A stretch of DNA of 64,000 bases from Linum tenue (GCA_946122785.1 CAMGYJ010000008.1:18935475-18999474), one strand, 5' to 3'; positions 25,150 to 35,800 are shown, counted from the first letter of the stretch. Program-made: numbers and translations. Notes: generated by a model not told the origin, from the letters alone.

Positions 25150-25998
25150 TCACATTGCCAATTCGTAACACATCATGAGATCAATTATGAATAGTATGTT
25201 GTTGAAATAGATAATGCGTTATTCACAAAGAACTAAAATTTTCTTCTTGATGATCATTCTCACAATCAACTTAGTTCAATGGTCGCCTTGCGGTGGTCAA
25301 AACTCAAAAGATGAGTGAACAAACCATGGCTCAAGAGGTTAGCAGCCACCATGGTGGCCAGTGAAACTGGCAAGATGATGTGCATGTGGTAATTGGTAAC
25401 CTAGTAATAACCTATACCACCCAACCCCCTATAAAAATAACATATTTCCATTGTACAATTATAAGAATGATAGAAACAATATGTTTCTATCATAGTCCTA
25501 CACCATAAAACGATACTTATACTACCACATGCCAAAAAGTCAAACCCATACCACATTCAATTATATCCAACTTTACTTAATGTATAACACATAACATGAT
25601 AAAATAAGGGCAAACACACATGCCAAATGCAAATTCTCTACTGTACTCAAGAGTTCATACTTCATAAATGGCCAGCTCTCACCCAACAGGCCTTGTGTAT
25701 TCGGCCCAACGCTGGCTTCTAGCTCTCTACACCTCCTGTCAGCTTGTACATGCAAGCCCATTTATTGCACCTGTTGGCCGGCCTGGTCCAGTAGACCAAC
25801 TCCTATTTCCGTGAGAAGGAAACCTCTTTGTCCGTGGTATTTGTGAAATGTGTTATTTGATACCAATTATTGTACCAAATATCATATCTGAATGAATTAT
25901 TTATAAGTACTAGTATTGTTAATGTGGTATAGGTACTCAATTTTGTTATTTTACCAATGTATCCTTCTTAACCTCATTTCTCTCTTGCTTTGTCAGAG
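25150..25998. other. Intergenic, no gene seen
   Basis: A/T-rich. The only frame (25573-25761, minus) shows no family features. Confidence 0.5.
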
Positions 25999-27074
25999 TG
26001 TGTGCATTGCGTAGTTAACATTCATTTTAGGTAGGGCTGCAAATGAGCCGAGTTGTTCGCGAGCGGCTCGACGTTCGATTCGAGAAAAGTTCGTTCGAAA
26101 CTTGGCTCGTTAATAAATGAGCCGAACACAAGCTAACTTTTGTTCAGCTCGTGAAGCTCACGAGCTAGCTCGACTCGGTGGCTTGTTGAGTTAAACTCGT
26201 GAGCTGGCTTGTTTAGAGCTCATGATATGTCTTAACATGTGGCTAGAGATCCAACTCGATTACCAACTTATGGACGAATCAATCTATATCTTGTGATTTT
26301 AATTCATATGGTTGTTAAATTGTATATCTCACCATATATAAAGTTTAACACGTTGAGTATGTGAGCAAATATATCTTATTTTCTACTTTAAAAAGAAATT
26401 ATGCATCATAGATTGCTTCGATACTATGAAATAACATGATTTGGAGTAGTTAAAATTTATTAAATAAATGATATATGATACCAACAAAGTATAATATGAG
26501 ATTAGCTAACAAAATAAATCATATGTATCATGATATACAAAATAAAGTACCAAATAAAAGTCAAGATTTTAATAAACAAGCTAACTCGAAGTCGACTCGA
26601 CTCGGTTCGTTAATAAACGAGCTAAACTCGAGCTCGACTCGTTTATTAACGAGCCGAGCTCAAGCTGGGGTAAAACTCGACTCGACTCGGCTCATTTGCA
26701 GCCCTAATTTTAGGTACTAAGATGTACGAAGTTTTATGCATTGTTTTAATATAATAGTATGGTTAGGAGATTATATTAGTTAAAAAATATTAAAAGTGTA
26801 TTTGTTAAACGTGTTATATGTATTTTATACAAGAAAAAGTAAACAAATGATAAAGATTAGACGACTCAACATTAACACGAGAACAAAATTTTAAAATAGA
26901 TTTAGTGCGTATATGTACATTATACAAGTATTAAACAAATTTTTTGTATAACTATGTCGTTCAAGACATGTTGAGCCTTTTAGACATAACTAAGGCGAAG
27001 AATGGCAAAAAGTGGGACATAAAAAAGGGAGAGGATAGTTTAGGATTAAAAAAGAACAATGACATAATTAAAAT
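25999..27074 (+). repeat. Unclassified repeat R, copy A (interrupted by a MITE)
   Basis: From GTGTGCATTGCGTAGTTAAC on, this matches a second copy starting at 29396 (GTGTGCATTGCATAGTTAAC) in the same orientation. Shared blocks include GATGTACGAAGTTTTAT, AACGTGTTATATGTATTTTA and ATTAGACGACTCAACA. The last block, TTTAGGATTAAAAAA...GAACAATGACATAATT (about 27040), is matched at about 35770. It is non-coding and its identity is unknown. Copy A is split by the hAT MITE at 26032-26706. Confidence 0.8.
26032..26706. mobile_element. hAT-type MITE, copy 2 (inserted in repeat R)
   Basis: Ends TAGGGCTGCAAATGAGCC (26032) and its inverse (to 26706), flanked by a perfect 8-bp duplication ATTTTAGG (26024-26031 and 26707-26714). 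The matching point in repeat copy B (about 29420, CATTTAAGGTACTAAG) is uninterrupted and serves as an empty site. Subterminal AGCTCGACTCG repeats tie it to 21360-21958. Confidence 0.92.
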
Positions 27075-27169
27075 TTCACGTTCTCCGGATAGAACTGCCT
27101 CTTGATTTCTCTCTTGAAATCATTTCATGTTGCCATCACACATGTACCTCTTTCTACGTCTGCTTCACG

Positions 27170-28242
27170 CAGCGGCGAATCCAGGACATAGTAGAGCATT
27201 GGGCCGCATTTGAATAGAAAATTAGACACCGTAAACAAAAAGTAAATGATAACTATAGTTTTCATTACAATGTCAATTGCACATGACAGTCTTTTAATTT
27301 AGCGAATCCATCAAATCATGGAGTCTTCATCCATACCAATAACATACTATATCTCAAAGAAAATAGTTAAGCAATCAACGAGAAATTCATCGCTCATTTT
27401 GTTGCGTAAATAAGTTTTCACATGTTTTATTGAAGAAAATGTTATCTCCGTAGTAGTCGTTGAAACGAACTCAGTCAACATTAGATGAATCAATCGACAA
27501 ATCAATTTGTATTGTGTATCCATCTTTATTTCTACTAGCTTTTCTAGTAATTTTGCAAGTGAAGAAACTTCATATTCATTACTATGATCCACATGAGAGA
27601 CATACTATCGTAGATCAATCTTCAAGGAATGCATCTAATAGCCTTCAAAATCTCGAGGATAAACTCTTGAGCAAATTTGTAAATATTTTTTTCTTCAAAA
27701 GACCGAAAAGAACTTTTAGGATCTAGCGCACCACTCAAGTGAATCAATTTGACTCAACAAGTTTGTAAATATTTTCTTCATAAAAAAATGGAAAGAGATC
27801 AGCACCCGACGAACTAGCAACTGAATTTGTTTCGGGTTTGTTTGTCTCCTCGTCATAATTTTGTATTTTGGAGGGAATTTTTTTAGTTCTGACAGAGAAG
27901 TGTGAGATTTAGTTGAGATACTTTTTTATTTCAATGAAACTTTACACTTTTAGTCTTTTATGTGTTAGACTTTTAGGTTTCATTGTTTATTTTATTTTTT
28001 TCAAAGGAAAATTATTGGGGCTTGAATTTTTAGTCTAAATTTAGAATAGTGGTTTGGATATATTCATCTAGACCATATTTCAAGTTATACAAAATCATAT
28101 TATCAAATAACATTGGACCGAATTTTTAAATATTATTGGGCCAAACACCTAAAATCGAAAAATTCATACGTGCTATACTAGCTCTGAATCGGAGGAGGGC
28201 TGGGCCGTGGACCGGGGTGGCTCAGCCCTAGATCCGCCACTG
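27170..28242 (-). mobile_element. Internally deleted hAT transposon nested in gypsy gag
   Basis: Ends CAGCGGCGAATCCAGG (27170) and, inverted, CAGTGGCGGATCTAGG (to 28242), flanked by an 8-bp duplication GCTTCACG/GCTTCACA (27162-27169 and 28243-28250; 7 of 8). It carries a C-terminal hATC-like frame on the minus strand and little else of a transposase. The gag reading on both sides shows that it landed in the older gypsy copy. Confidence 0.85.
27347..27592 (-). pseudogene. hAT transposase C-terminal (hATC dimerisation) fragment
   Basis: The 81-aa frame contains HLMLTEFVSTTTTEITFSSI followed by VKTYLRNKMSDEFLVDCL, matching the hAT dimerisation motif (LLTLPVSTATVERSFS...LRNKM.DEFL.DCL) of TTF-type hAT transposases. 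The DDE catalytic core and BED-type zinc finger are absent, so it is a fragment. Confidence 0.8.
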
Positions 28243-28347
28243 GCTTCACATCGCCTCCACCAAACCATTGCAATATCGACAAAGTAAAGTGGAGCGATAC
28301 GAAGTTTTACCTCATCCTCTTGGATGTCTGATGCCTTGAAGTACTAC

Positions 28348-28853
28348 TCAAAACTCTAACTCCCTTGCGTTCCTTGAACCTCTGAAATTCTTCGGTCTTG
28401 GAACGTCAGCACGTGGGACGGATTGCACCGTGGCTGGTCCACTAGTCATGTCTCTCTTCATGAGAGTGACCTCACTCTTGAGGTCTGCAATCTCCTCCTT
28501 CACGCCACCCAGCTCATCCTGGACATGCTCTTTCACAACTTCGATCGCGTTATTCATGGATCGGAGATGGTGTTGGTGATGAGGGCCACAAGTTCTTCTC
28601 GCAAACCATCATGGCCGATCTCCAAGCTTGTCAATCGAGCAGTAACTCCTTGAACATTGCCTTGGATTTGGGCAATGTTGGCTCCCAAATCCTTGATTGC
28701 AGTGACATCTTTGGCCACCTTCATTTCCACTATAGAGACGCGCTTCTCTAGAGCCGCAACAGGATCACGAGTGCTTGACGTACCTTTTGGACTCGAGTTC
28801 TTGTTGGGAATTGGGATCTCTTCCACGCTGCCTCTCAGCATCAGTAACACCAC
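28348..28853 (-). pseudogene. Gypsy gag fragment with a frameshift
   Basis: Two overlapping frames (28853-28554 and 28557-28348) together read as the coiled-coil N-terminal gag region of chromovirus-like elements: VAALEKRVSIVE, LTSLEIGHDGLREELVALI, then AIEVVKEHVQDELGGVKEEI, LKSEVTLMKRDM and PKNFRGSRNARELE. They are offset by one frame at 28554-28557, so a frameshift breaks gag. Confidence 0.75.
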
Positions 28854-28949
28854 TACATGATCTCGACGTTTTTTGTGAGGCTCTTCCTCTTCGTTTGGCT
28901 ATGCTTCTTCCTTGTTAGCACCGAGCCAAACTAGGCACTGATACTCACC

Positions 28950-29395
28950 TGTCACAGCCTTACTCACGGTCGTGTGGTCCTAGATTTCAAATCCGTTAGA
29001 GATGCTAGGCAGCCTTCTCTCAAACTCACAAGCAAGGAAAGCAAGAAAGACAAAGAAGATGGGAGAACTCTCTAGTGTGTATTACTCTAAAAAATGATGG
29101 AATGAGTTACAAGTGAGGGAGATGGCTCCTTATATAGGCCTCTCCTCATACAAGGCATCTATGCCCCCTCATAATGTCCCTCTACATCAATACACCCATT
29201 AAGTCCCCCCCCCCCCCCCACAATAATACACTCTATAAATATCACGCATTATGTAACTCATAAGTGCACCATTAAGCTCTCGTTTAGGTGGAGAATCCTA
29301 GGAGCATCTCTATACTTCTAGTCTTCCATACACGCCACATGCGCAACCGCCATATTGTCACCTTGTTGGCGCCATGTCATCGGCCACATGTGACA
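28950..29395 (-). repeat. 5' LTR of the truncated gypsy element
   Basis: Begins TGTCACATGTGG (at 29395) and ends GGCTGTGACA (at 28950), a TG...CA LTR of 446 bases. It has a TATA-like CCTATATAAGG (about 29129-29140) and a C-run on the plus strand at about 29207-29219. The right edge coincides with the start of repeat copy B. Confidence 0.75.
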
Positions 29396-30276
29396 GTGTG
29401 CATTGCATAGTTAACATACATTTAAGGTACTAAGATGTACGAAGTTTTATACATTATTTTAATATAATAGTATGGTTAAAAGATTCACATTAGTTAAATA
29501 TTAAAATTGTATTTGTTAAACGTGTTATATGTATTTTATATGGAAAACCGTAAACAAATGATAAAAATTAGACGACTCAACAATAACAAATTTAAAATAA
29601 ATTCAGTGGGTATATGTGCATTATACATAATTAAGGTGGAAAATGAAAGGGGGGGGGGGACTTAATGGGGAATGGATCAGGTCAGTAACCTTATGGTGAG
29701 TAACTATGAGTAACCCGCCCACATCAGCATGACATCAGCATCCTCTCTCTCCTGGAAAGCCTTTAATTTTCCCCTCCTTAATCTTTGACAGACGATTTCT
29801 CACTCGTTTTAAGTCGAAATTTAATTTTTTTTGCACAGTTAGATCATATTAATTGTGCTCTTCAAAATGATATCCACTTTGATATATTTTTCGAACAAAA
29901 AAAATTCGGTCATTTTATACCAGTCTATACCATATGGTATTGACTAGTATTGAAATAAGAGCATACCTATGGTTTGAAAAGCGTACCATGGTGGTATGGC
30001 ACAAACAAAGACTGTAGGATGATTGAATACATGATAGTAGAAGTATATTAATTGTCATTTACGACTTTTAACATTGTATACCATAAAATACCATAAAATA
30101 CCACCCCGTACCAGGGTGGTATTGTATGGTATTGTGTGGTATTTTTTGGTCTTGTAATTTGTTCACCCAGAAATTTGTAGATCAAATAGATCATGATGAA
30201 CTCGTCCCTGCTGTGCAAACGTTTTCAAAAACGAATGAAAAACGAAGAAAATACCATATGGTATGCAGTTGGTACC

Positions 30277-30599
30277 TATTGGATCGAGACTCTTCCCATG
30301 AGAAGTCCAAGTCGGTTCCTCCTGTAGCCCATGCGTGCCTGGTTGCATGGAAGCCCACAACGCATGCCTTGGAGTCCAAGGAAGCTACGGAAATCATCTA
30401 TCCTAATTGTAATTGGACAGCAGCTAATGTAACCCTAGTAGAGGCAGATGATATGGGTTATAAATATGTAAGTTTGGCCAATGGCCGAACTAAGCAAAAC
30501 TAATAAAATCATAGTCTCTTCCGTGGATGTAAGCCTCACACACTGTGAGGAAGAACCACGTTAAAATCGTCTTGTCTTTCGTTTATTGTCGATTTTACA
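30277..30599 (+). repeat. Copia 5' LTR
   Basis: 323 bases. Contains a TATA-like GTTATAAATATG (about 30456) and AATAAAATC (about 30502). Reads the same as the 3' LTR base for base. Confidence 0.95.
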
Positions 30600-30612
30600 T
30601 GGTATCAGAGCC
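30600..30612 (+). other. Copia primer-binding site
   Basis: TGGTATCAGAGCC directly after the 5' LTR, complementary to the 3' end of initiator tRNA-Met as in most plant copia elements. Confidence 0.95.
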
Positions 30613-30643
30613 TTAGGCTCCAGTCCCTAGTCCGCCGTCAATC

Positions 30644-33600
30644 ATGGGTTCCGGTTCTGATGATTTCAAAGGAACTATGTCTGGCGGTGTCAAGGCCGAA
30701 GATCATCTTCCGCCTGCGTATCAGCTGTCCAATTCCGATGGTCCGGGAAATATGCTTGTTGGTGATGTTCTTACAGCCACCAACTATGGCGAATGGGTTC
30801 TCGATATGAAGGATGCCCTCATCGCCAAAAATAAATATGGGTTCGTCGATGGCTCTCTTCCGAAACCCGAGTCGGCGGAGGAACGAAGTGTTTGGCTTCG
30901 TTGCGACGCCATGGTCAAAGGTTGGCTGAAGACCTCCATGGATAAGGAGATTCGTAGCAGCATTCGCTTCGCTGAACATGCTGCTGGCATCTGGTCGGAT
31001 CTCCGAGAACGATTTGGTACTGGAAGCTCATCACGAGCTTATGAATTGCGGCGCTTGATTGTTTTATCACAGCAAAACAAAAGCCCGGTCTCTTCCTTTT
31101 TTACTCGTCTGCGCGCGCTATGGGAGGAGAATTCCTCCATCACCCCGCTGCCAATTTGCACATGCGCTGGGTGTGTCTGTGGAATCTCCAAGAGGATCCG
31201 TGAAGATCAGGAACGGGCAAGGCTTTTTGAATTCCTAATGGGCCTTGATGATTCCTTTGGAGCAATTCGGTCTCAAATATTGGCCATGCGGCCAACTCCT
31301 ACACTTGTTGAGGCTTTTCACATGGTCCTCAATGAGGAACAACAAAAACAAATCTCACAGCAACGCCAAGTAGCGCCAGAAGCTGCTGTGTTCGTGGCGG
31401 CCGGCACACCTGACAAGGACAGTAGCGGACCGGGGGAGCAACGAGATCGTGATCGCCCTCGATGCACACACTGCCAGCGTTTGGGACACGTTCGCGAAAC
31501 GTGTTATGAGCTGATTGGCTATCCCCCGCGGGACAAACAGAGTGACAAGCATGGAAATCGCCAGCAGCGACGTCGCAATCCCAAATCTAGCGATAATCGC
31601 GAACCGCGCGCGTCACAGGTGGAATCCGAGCAGAGCCCTGTTGCTGGTTTTACCATGGCTCAGCTGGAACAGCTGAAACAGTTCTTTGGTGCCTCAGGCA
31701 AGACAGTTGATGATCCGGCAGCTCACATGGCAGGTATACTCTCATACGAATCTGAATGGTTATTAGATTCTGGTTGCAATGAACATATTACTATGGATGA
31801 ATCAATGTTGTCTCGAAAAGAAGTTCCTGTTAATGGGCAGCCTGTTCGCATACCCAATGGAGACAGTATTCCGGTAAAACACATTGGCTCCGTCGAGCTG
31901 CTGCCTGGTTTCACTCTTGGTCGAGTACTTCATGTACCCGAATTCCGGTGTAATCTTATTTCTGTGAGCCGACTGACAAAGGATAACCATGTGGCATTGA
32001 TCTTTCTTGATAATTTTTGCGTAATCCAGGACTTACGCTCGAAGAAATTGATTGGGAGGGGTGAACTTCGTGATGGGCTATATTATTTGCGCTTGTTTGG
32101 ACAGGGTCATTCTCAAGCTTGTGCCGTGCAACGCAAAGGAGTAGTGTCTGACGCAGTTTGGCATGCCCGTCTAGGGCACCCTTCGCCGGAGAAAACCATA
32201 CATATTAGTCGTTTATTGTCTGTTCATTTGAATTCATATTCTGGTCCTTGTCATTCATGTTTACGAGCTAAACAGACTCGAGAACCTTTTCAGTCAAGTA
32301 TGATTAAGACTTCGTCACGTTTTGATCTTATTCATGTTGATATTTGGGGTGGTTATAAGGTAGCTTCATTAAGTGGGGCTCATTATTTTCTAACCATTGT
32401 TGATGATTTTTCACGAGGTGTTTGGGTGTATCTTATGAGATATAAATCTGAGGTCGAGCGATATCTACTACATTTTTGCAAGATGGTGAGAAATCAGTTT
32501 GGGTGCTCAGTCAAACGGATCCAGACAGACAATGGTTATGAGTTTCAAACTACGGGTCTTAAATCATACTACGAGGATCAAGGTATTTTGCTTCAGACGT
32601 CATGTACTGATACACCGCAGCAAAATGGCGTCGTCGAAAGGAAGCATCGCCACATCCTTGATACGGCTCGAGCTTTGCGCTTTCAAGCTAGTCTTCCCAT
32701 TCGATTTTGGGGTGAATGTATTCTCACTGCCGTTTATCTCATAAATAGGCTTCCTACTAAAGCCACTGGAAAGACGCCGTTCGAGATTCTGTTCGGCAAA
32801 TCAGCTACATATCATCATCTTCGGGTATTTGGATGCTTGGTGTATTTTAAAGATACTCATTCACACATTGACAAGTTCGCTGAAAGAGGGCGAACAGGAT
32901 TATTTTTGGGTTATGCGGCAAGTCAAAAGGGGTATCGGATTTACGATTTGGTCACCCGTCGTCTCATCACTTCTCGTGATGTGCAATTTCACGAGACCAT
33001 TTTTCCTTGTCAAGATGGCACTCAAAAGGAGATTCATTGGATTCCTAGACCAGAAGCTCTCGTGAGTGATGACTCCCCGACGGAATCCCCAATTCACTCG
33101 ACCCCAGCTGATACTTTTGGGTCTATTCCTGATGGGCCGGCTGCTGTTTCTCTAGCTGGGCCGTCCTCGCCTAATGGGCCACCCTCATCCGGCCCGGCTG
33201 CTTCTCCCCAGGACGAGTCCTCCCCTTCGCGCGTTCAGCATGGGCCCTCGTCACCTGGGCCGACTGCGACCAGTCCCCAGCATTCTGCTGGGCCGTCTTC
33301 TTTTGATTCCGGGCCATCCATGACAAGTCCCCAGCAGGCCACTTCTGGGCCGTCTCCTTCAGGCCCTGGGCCACGTCACTCTAGCACTGCTCCATCTACT
33401 CCCGCTCCAGCTTTGCGGCGCGGGGATCGGCATCGCACTCGTCCCAAGTACTTGGAGCAATATGACACGGATCTCCCCTCCACACAGGGAAGTACCAATT
33501 CAGTCTTATATCCTTTGGCTAATTATGTGAATTACTCTAAGTTCACCCCTGGTTTTCGTGCTTTTCTTGCAGCACAAACTAGGTATGATGAGCCTCGGTA

Positions 33601-35359
33601 TTTTTACCAAGCAGTCCGAGAGCAGGTTTGGCGGGACGCGATGACTCGCGAAATCAAGGCCCTTGAAGCTAATGGAACTTGGAGCCTCGTCTTCTTGCCG
33701 CCAGGAAAACGCACCATTTCTCCCAAATGGGTGTATAAGATTAAGTTCTATCCAGATGGGACTATCGAGCGTTATAAAGCGCGGTTAGTTGCGAAGGGTT
33801 ATACTCAGATTGAAGGGCTTGACTTTCACGATACTTTCGCTCCCGTGGCCAAGTTGGTCACAATTCGTTGTCTTATCGCTGTTGCAGTCAGCAAGGGATG
33901 GCATATTCACCAGCTTGACGTTAATAATGCGTTCCTCCATGGTGATCTGGAAGAAGAGATCTATATGGAGATTCCTCCTGGTTTTCGACAACCTGGTGAT
34001 ACACGGGTTTGTCGCCTCCACAAGTCGCTGTATGGGCTTCGACAAGCCTCTCGTCAGTGGTATCAGAAATTTACCACTGCCCTCTGTGAGTTCGGTTTTC
34101 ATTCTTCTCCTGCTGATGCGGCTCTGTTTATCTACAAGCGGGGGAGTACTTTTGTCACTGCCTTGATCTATGTTGATGACGTTCTCCTTGCTGGGAACGA
34201 CCTGCCATTCATAAATAAGGTTAAGTCATTTCTTGATGAGCGGTTCAGCATCAAGGACCTTGGTATTTTGCGTTATTTTCTGGGCATTGAGATTGCTCGT
34301 ACAGCCGATGGTGTGTCTTTGAGCCAACGCAAGTATACCTTGGACATTCTTGAAGATGCTGGTCTAGAAGGGGCTCGCCCCAGCAGTTTTCCGATCGAGC
34401 AGAATCATCAGTTGACACGACCGTGTGATGATTTGTTGGCTGATCCGTCTTCTTATCGTCGGCTTGTGGGTCGCTTACTGTATTTGACTGTCACTCGTCC
34501 CGACATTACCTATGCAGTAAATATCCTTAGTCAGTTCGTTCATGCTCCTAGTCAGAAGCATCTGGATGCTGCTTTCCGAGTTCTTCGATACTTAAAGTCA
34601 TCGCCTGGCCAAGGCTTGTTCTTCCCGAGAAACAATTCCCTTGAACTTACTGCTTATTGTGATGCAGACTGGGGGGGTTGTCAGAGAACTCGGCGTTCTA
34701 CTACTGGGTATTTTATCAGTCTTGGTGGTGCTCCTGTTTCTTGGCGTACTAAGAAGCAGAATGTTGTGGCTCGTTCTTCTGCAGAAGCTGAGTACCGTGC
34801 AATGGCAAGTACTGTAAGTGAGGTCCTTTGGCTTCGTTGGTTGCTTCAAGAGCTTGGTGTCCCTCAGTCCGCACCAACTCGACTATTTTGTGATAATCAA
34901 GCTGCACTTCACATCGCTAACAATCCAGTGTTTCATGAACGGACTAAGCATGTAGAGATGGATTGTTATTTTGTTCGTGAGCGTGTTCAATCAGGTCACA
35001 TTCTCCCAGTCAAGGTTCATACCGATTTCCAGCTAGCTGATATCTTCACCAAAGGGCTTGGTGCCGATCGTTTTCATTTTCTTTTGTCCAAACTGAACGT
35101 GCGCGATCTCTACGTCTCAGTTTGCGGGGGAGTATTGGATCGAGACTCTTCCCATGAGAAGTCCAAGTCGGTTCCTCCTGTAGCCCATGCGTGCCTGGTT
35201 GCATGGAAGCCCACAACGCATGCCTTGGAGTCCAAGGAAGCTACGGAAATCATCTATCCTAATTGTAATTGGACAGCAGCTAATGTAACCCTAGTAGAGG
35301 CAGATGATATGGGTTATAAATATGTAAGTTTGGCCAATGGCCGAACTAAGCAAAACTAA
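30644..35359 (+). CDS. Copia Gag-Pol polyprotein, 1571 aa, single open frame
   Basis: Domains in order: copia-type gag N-terminus (about 25-230, with LTATNYGEWVLDM); CCHC-like zinc knuckle from Cys about 274 (CTHCQRLGHVRETC); aspartic protease with DSG at about 375; GAG-pre-integrase zinc site from His about 507 to the CHSC pair; integrase with catalytic Asp 566, Asp 629 and Glu 665, a D,D-35-E spacing; reverse transcriptase with YVDD at about 1176; RNase H with AYCDADWGG at about 1340 and SSAEAEYRA. No stop or frameshift is present, so the machinery looks functional. There is no stop before the 3' LTR: about the last 75 residues (from about 1497) are encoded by the LTR, up to TAA at 35357. 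Gag and Pol share one frame, as is usual for Ty1/copia. Confidence 0.95.
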   Translation: MGSGSDDFKGTMSGGVKAEDHLPPAYQLSNSDGPGNMLVGDVLTATNYGEWVLDMKDALIAKNKYGFVDGSLPKPESAEERSVWLRCDAMVKGWLKTSMDKEIRSSIRFAEHAAGIWSDLRERFGTGSSSRAYELRRLIVLSQQNKSPVSSFFTRLRALWEENSSITPLPICTCAGCVCGISKRIREDQERARLFEFLMGLDDSFGAIRSQILAMRPTPTLVEAFHMVLNEEQQKQISQQRQVAPEAAVFVAAGTPDKDSSGPGEQRDRDRPRCTHCQRLGHVRETCYELIGYPPRDKQSDKHGNRQQRRRNPKSSDNREPRASQVESEQSPVAGFTMAQLEQLKQFFGASGKTVDDPAAHMAGILSYESEWLLDSGCNEHITMDESMLSRKEVPVNGQPVRIPNGDSIPVKHIGSVELLPGFTLGRVLHVPEFRCNLISVSRLTKDNHVALIFLDNFCVIQDLRSKKLIGRGELRDGLYYLRLFGQGHSQACAVQRKGVVSDAVWHARLGHPSPEKTIHISRLLSVHLNSYSGPCHSCLRAKQTREPFQSSMIKTSSRFDLIHVDIWGGYKVASLSGAHYFLTIVDDFSRGVWVYLMRYKSEVERYLLHFCKMVRNQFGCSVKRIQTDNGYEFQTTGLKSYYEDQGILLQTSCTDTPQQNGVVERKHRHILDTARALRFQASLPIRFWGECILTAVYLINRLPTKATGKTPFEILFGKSATYHHLRVFGCLVYFKDTHSHIDKFAERGRTGLFLGYAASQKGYRIYDLVTRRLITSRDVQFHETIFPCQDGTQKEIHWIPRPEALVSDDSPTESPIHSTPADTFGSIPDGPAAVSLAGPSSPNGPPSSGPAASPQDESSPSRVQHGPSSPGPTATSPQHSAGPSSFDSGPSMTSPQQATSGPSPSGPGPRHSSTAPSTPAPALRRGDRHRTRPKYLEQYDTDLPSTQGSTNSVLYPLANYVNYSKFTPGFRAFLAAQTRYDEPRYFYQAVREQVWRDAMTREIKALEANGTWSLVFLPPGKRTISPKWVYKIKFYPDGTIERYKARLVAKGYTQIEGLDFHDTFAPVAKLVTIRCLIAVAVSKGWHIHQLDVNNAFLHGDLEEEIYMEIPPGFRQPGDTRVCRLHKSLYGLRQASRQWYQKFTTALCEFGFHSSPADAALFIYKRGSTFVTALIYVDDVLLAGNDLPFINKVKSFLDERFSIKDLGILRYFLGIEIARTADGVSLSQRKYTLDILEDAGLEGARPSSFPIEQNHQLTRPCDDLLADPSSYRRLVGRLLYLTVTRPDITYAVNILSQFVHAPSQKHLDAAFRVLRYLKSSPGQGLFFPRNNSLELTAYCDADWGGCQRTRRSTTGYFISLGGAPVSWRTKKQNVVARSSAEAEYRAMASTVSEVLWLRWLLQELGVPQSAPTRLFCDNQAALHIANNPVFHERTKHVEMDCYFVRERVQSGHILPVKVHTDFQLADIFTKGLGADRFHFLLSKLNVRDLYVSVCGGVLDRDSSHEKSKSVPPVAHACLVAWKPTTHALESKEATEIIYPNCNWTAANVTLVEADDMGYKYVSLANGRTKQN

Positions 35360-35455
35360 TAAAATCATAGTCTCTTCCGTGGATGTAAGCCTCACACACT
35401 GTGAGGAAGAACCACGTTAAAATCGTCTTGTCTTTCGTTTATTGTCGATTTTACA
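35133..35455 (+). repeat. Copia 3' LTR
   Basis: Begins TATTGGATCG directly after the polypurine tract and ends CGATTTTACA. The polyprotein frame runs through its first 227 bases. Confidence 0.95.
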
Positions 35456-35800
35456 GTACCGAAAGGCCATAATTTTTTTTTCCTCAAAAAATATTGAAAA
35501 TTGATCTCATTTTGTAGAGCACGATGAACTCGTTCCATCTGTGCAAAAAAATTAAAATCCGAGTTAAAACGAAAAAGATATGAGTCAATTAAGAAAACTA
35601 GTGAAAATAAAAATGGTCTTTAATTTTCCATCCTTAGATCTGGATTTTCTAAATGAAGGGTCCAGATTTGGTTATTGATGGGTGCATAACCATGGGTTAT
35701 GCACCCTATCTTGAGCCGACTTAATGGGTAATCTTAGTCGTTCTTTTGGTAATCCGGGAACAGGATAATTTAGGATTAAAAAAAAAAGAACAATGACATA

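Larger units (their letters stand above)
27075..29395 (-). mobile_element. Truncated Ty3/gypsy (chromovirus-like) element: one LTR and part of gag, split by a hAT element
   Basis: Minus strand. A 5' LTR (29395-28950) is followed by a degenerate tRNA-Met-like primer site (GAGTATCAGTGCC) and then gag-like sequence. Gag resumes on the far side of the nested hAT element as DFKREIKRQFYPENV (about 27125-27078), then stops abruptly against repeat R. Protease, reverse transcriptase, integrase and the 3' LTR are missing. Confidence 0.75.
30277..35455 (+). mobile_element. Full-length Ty1/copia LTR retrotransposon, apparently intact and young
   Basis: The two 323-bp LTRs (30277-30599 and 35133-35455) read as identical. 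The 5-bp duplication GTACC flanks the element (30272-30276 and 35456-35460). The primer site TGGTATCAGAGCC (30600-30612) and polypurine tract TGCGGGGGAG (to 35132) are intact. One uninterrupted polyprotein frame fills the interior. The LTRs start TATTGG rather than TGTTG, and end TTTTACA. Confidence 0.96.
29670..35717. mobile_element. Foldback (MULE-like) element interrupted by copia
   Basis: Flanked by the direct repeat GACTTAATGGG (29659-29669 and 35718-35728). The two arms are inverted copies: left about 29670-29930, right about 35461-35717, sharing blocks such as TTTAATTTTTTTTGCACAG and GTGCTCTTCAAAATGA. Without the copia insert it would be about 0.87 kb. A 9-11-bp duplication with long inverted repeats suggests a Mutator-like MITE; no transposase is present. 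Confidence 0.7.
29396..35800 (+). repeat. Repeat R, copy B (split by nested insertions)
   Basis: Matches copy A from 29396 to about 29650 and again from about 35755 (CAGGATAATTTAGG onward). The gap is filled by a foldback element that itself contains a copia element. It preserves the pre-insertion site of the 26032 MITE. The exact right end is not determined. Confidence 0.75.

Noticed and set aside
30126..30503. 125-aa plus-strand frame before the copia polyprotein
   Set aside because: Mostly the copia 5' LTR read in frame; its tail is the same LTR-encoded sequence found at the end of the polyprotein.
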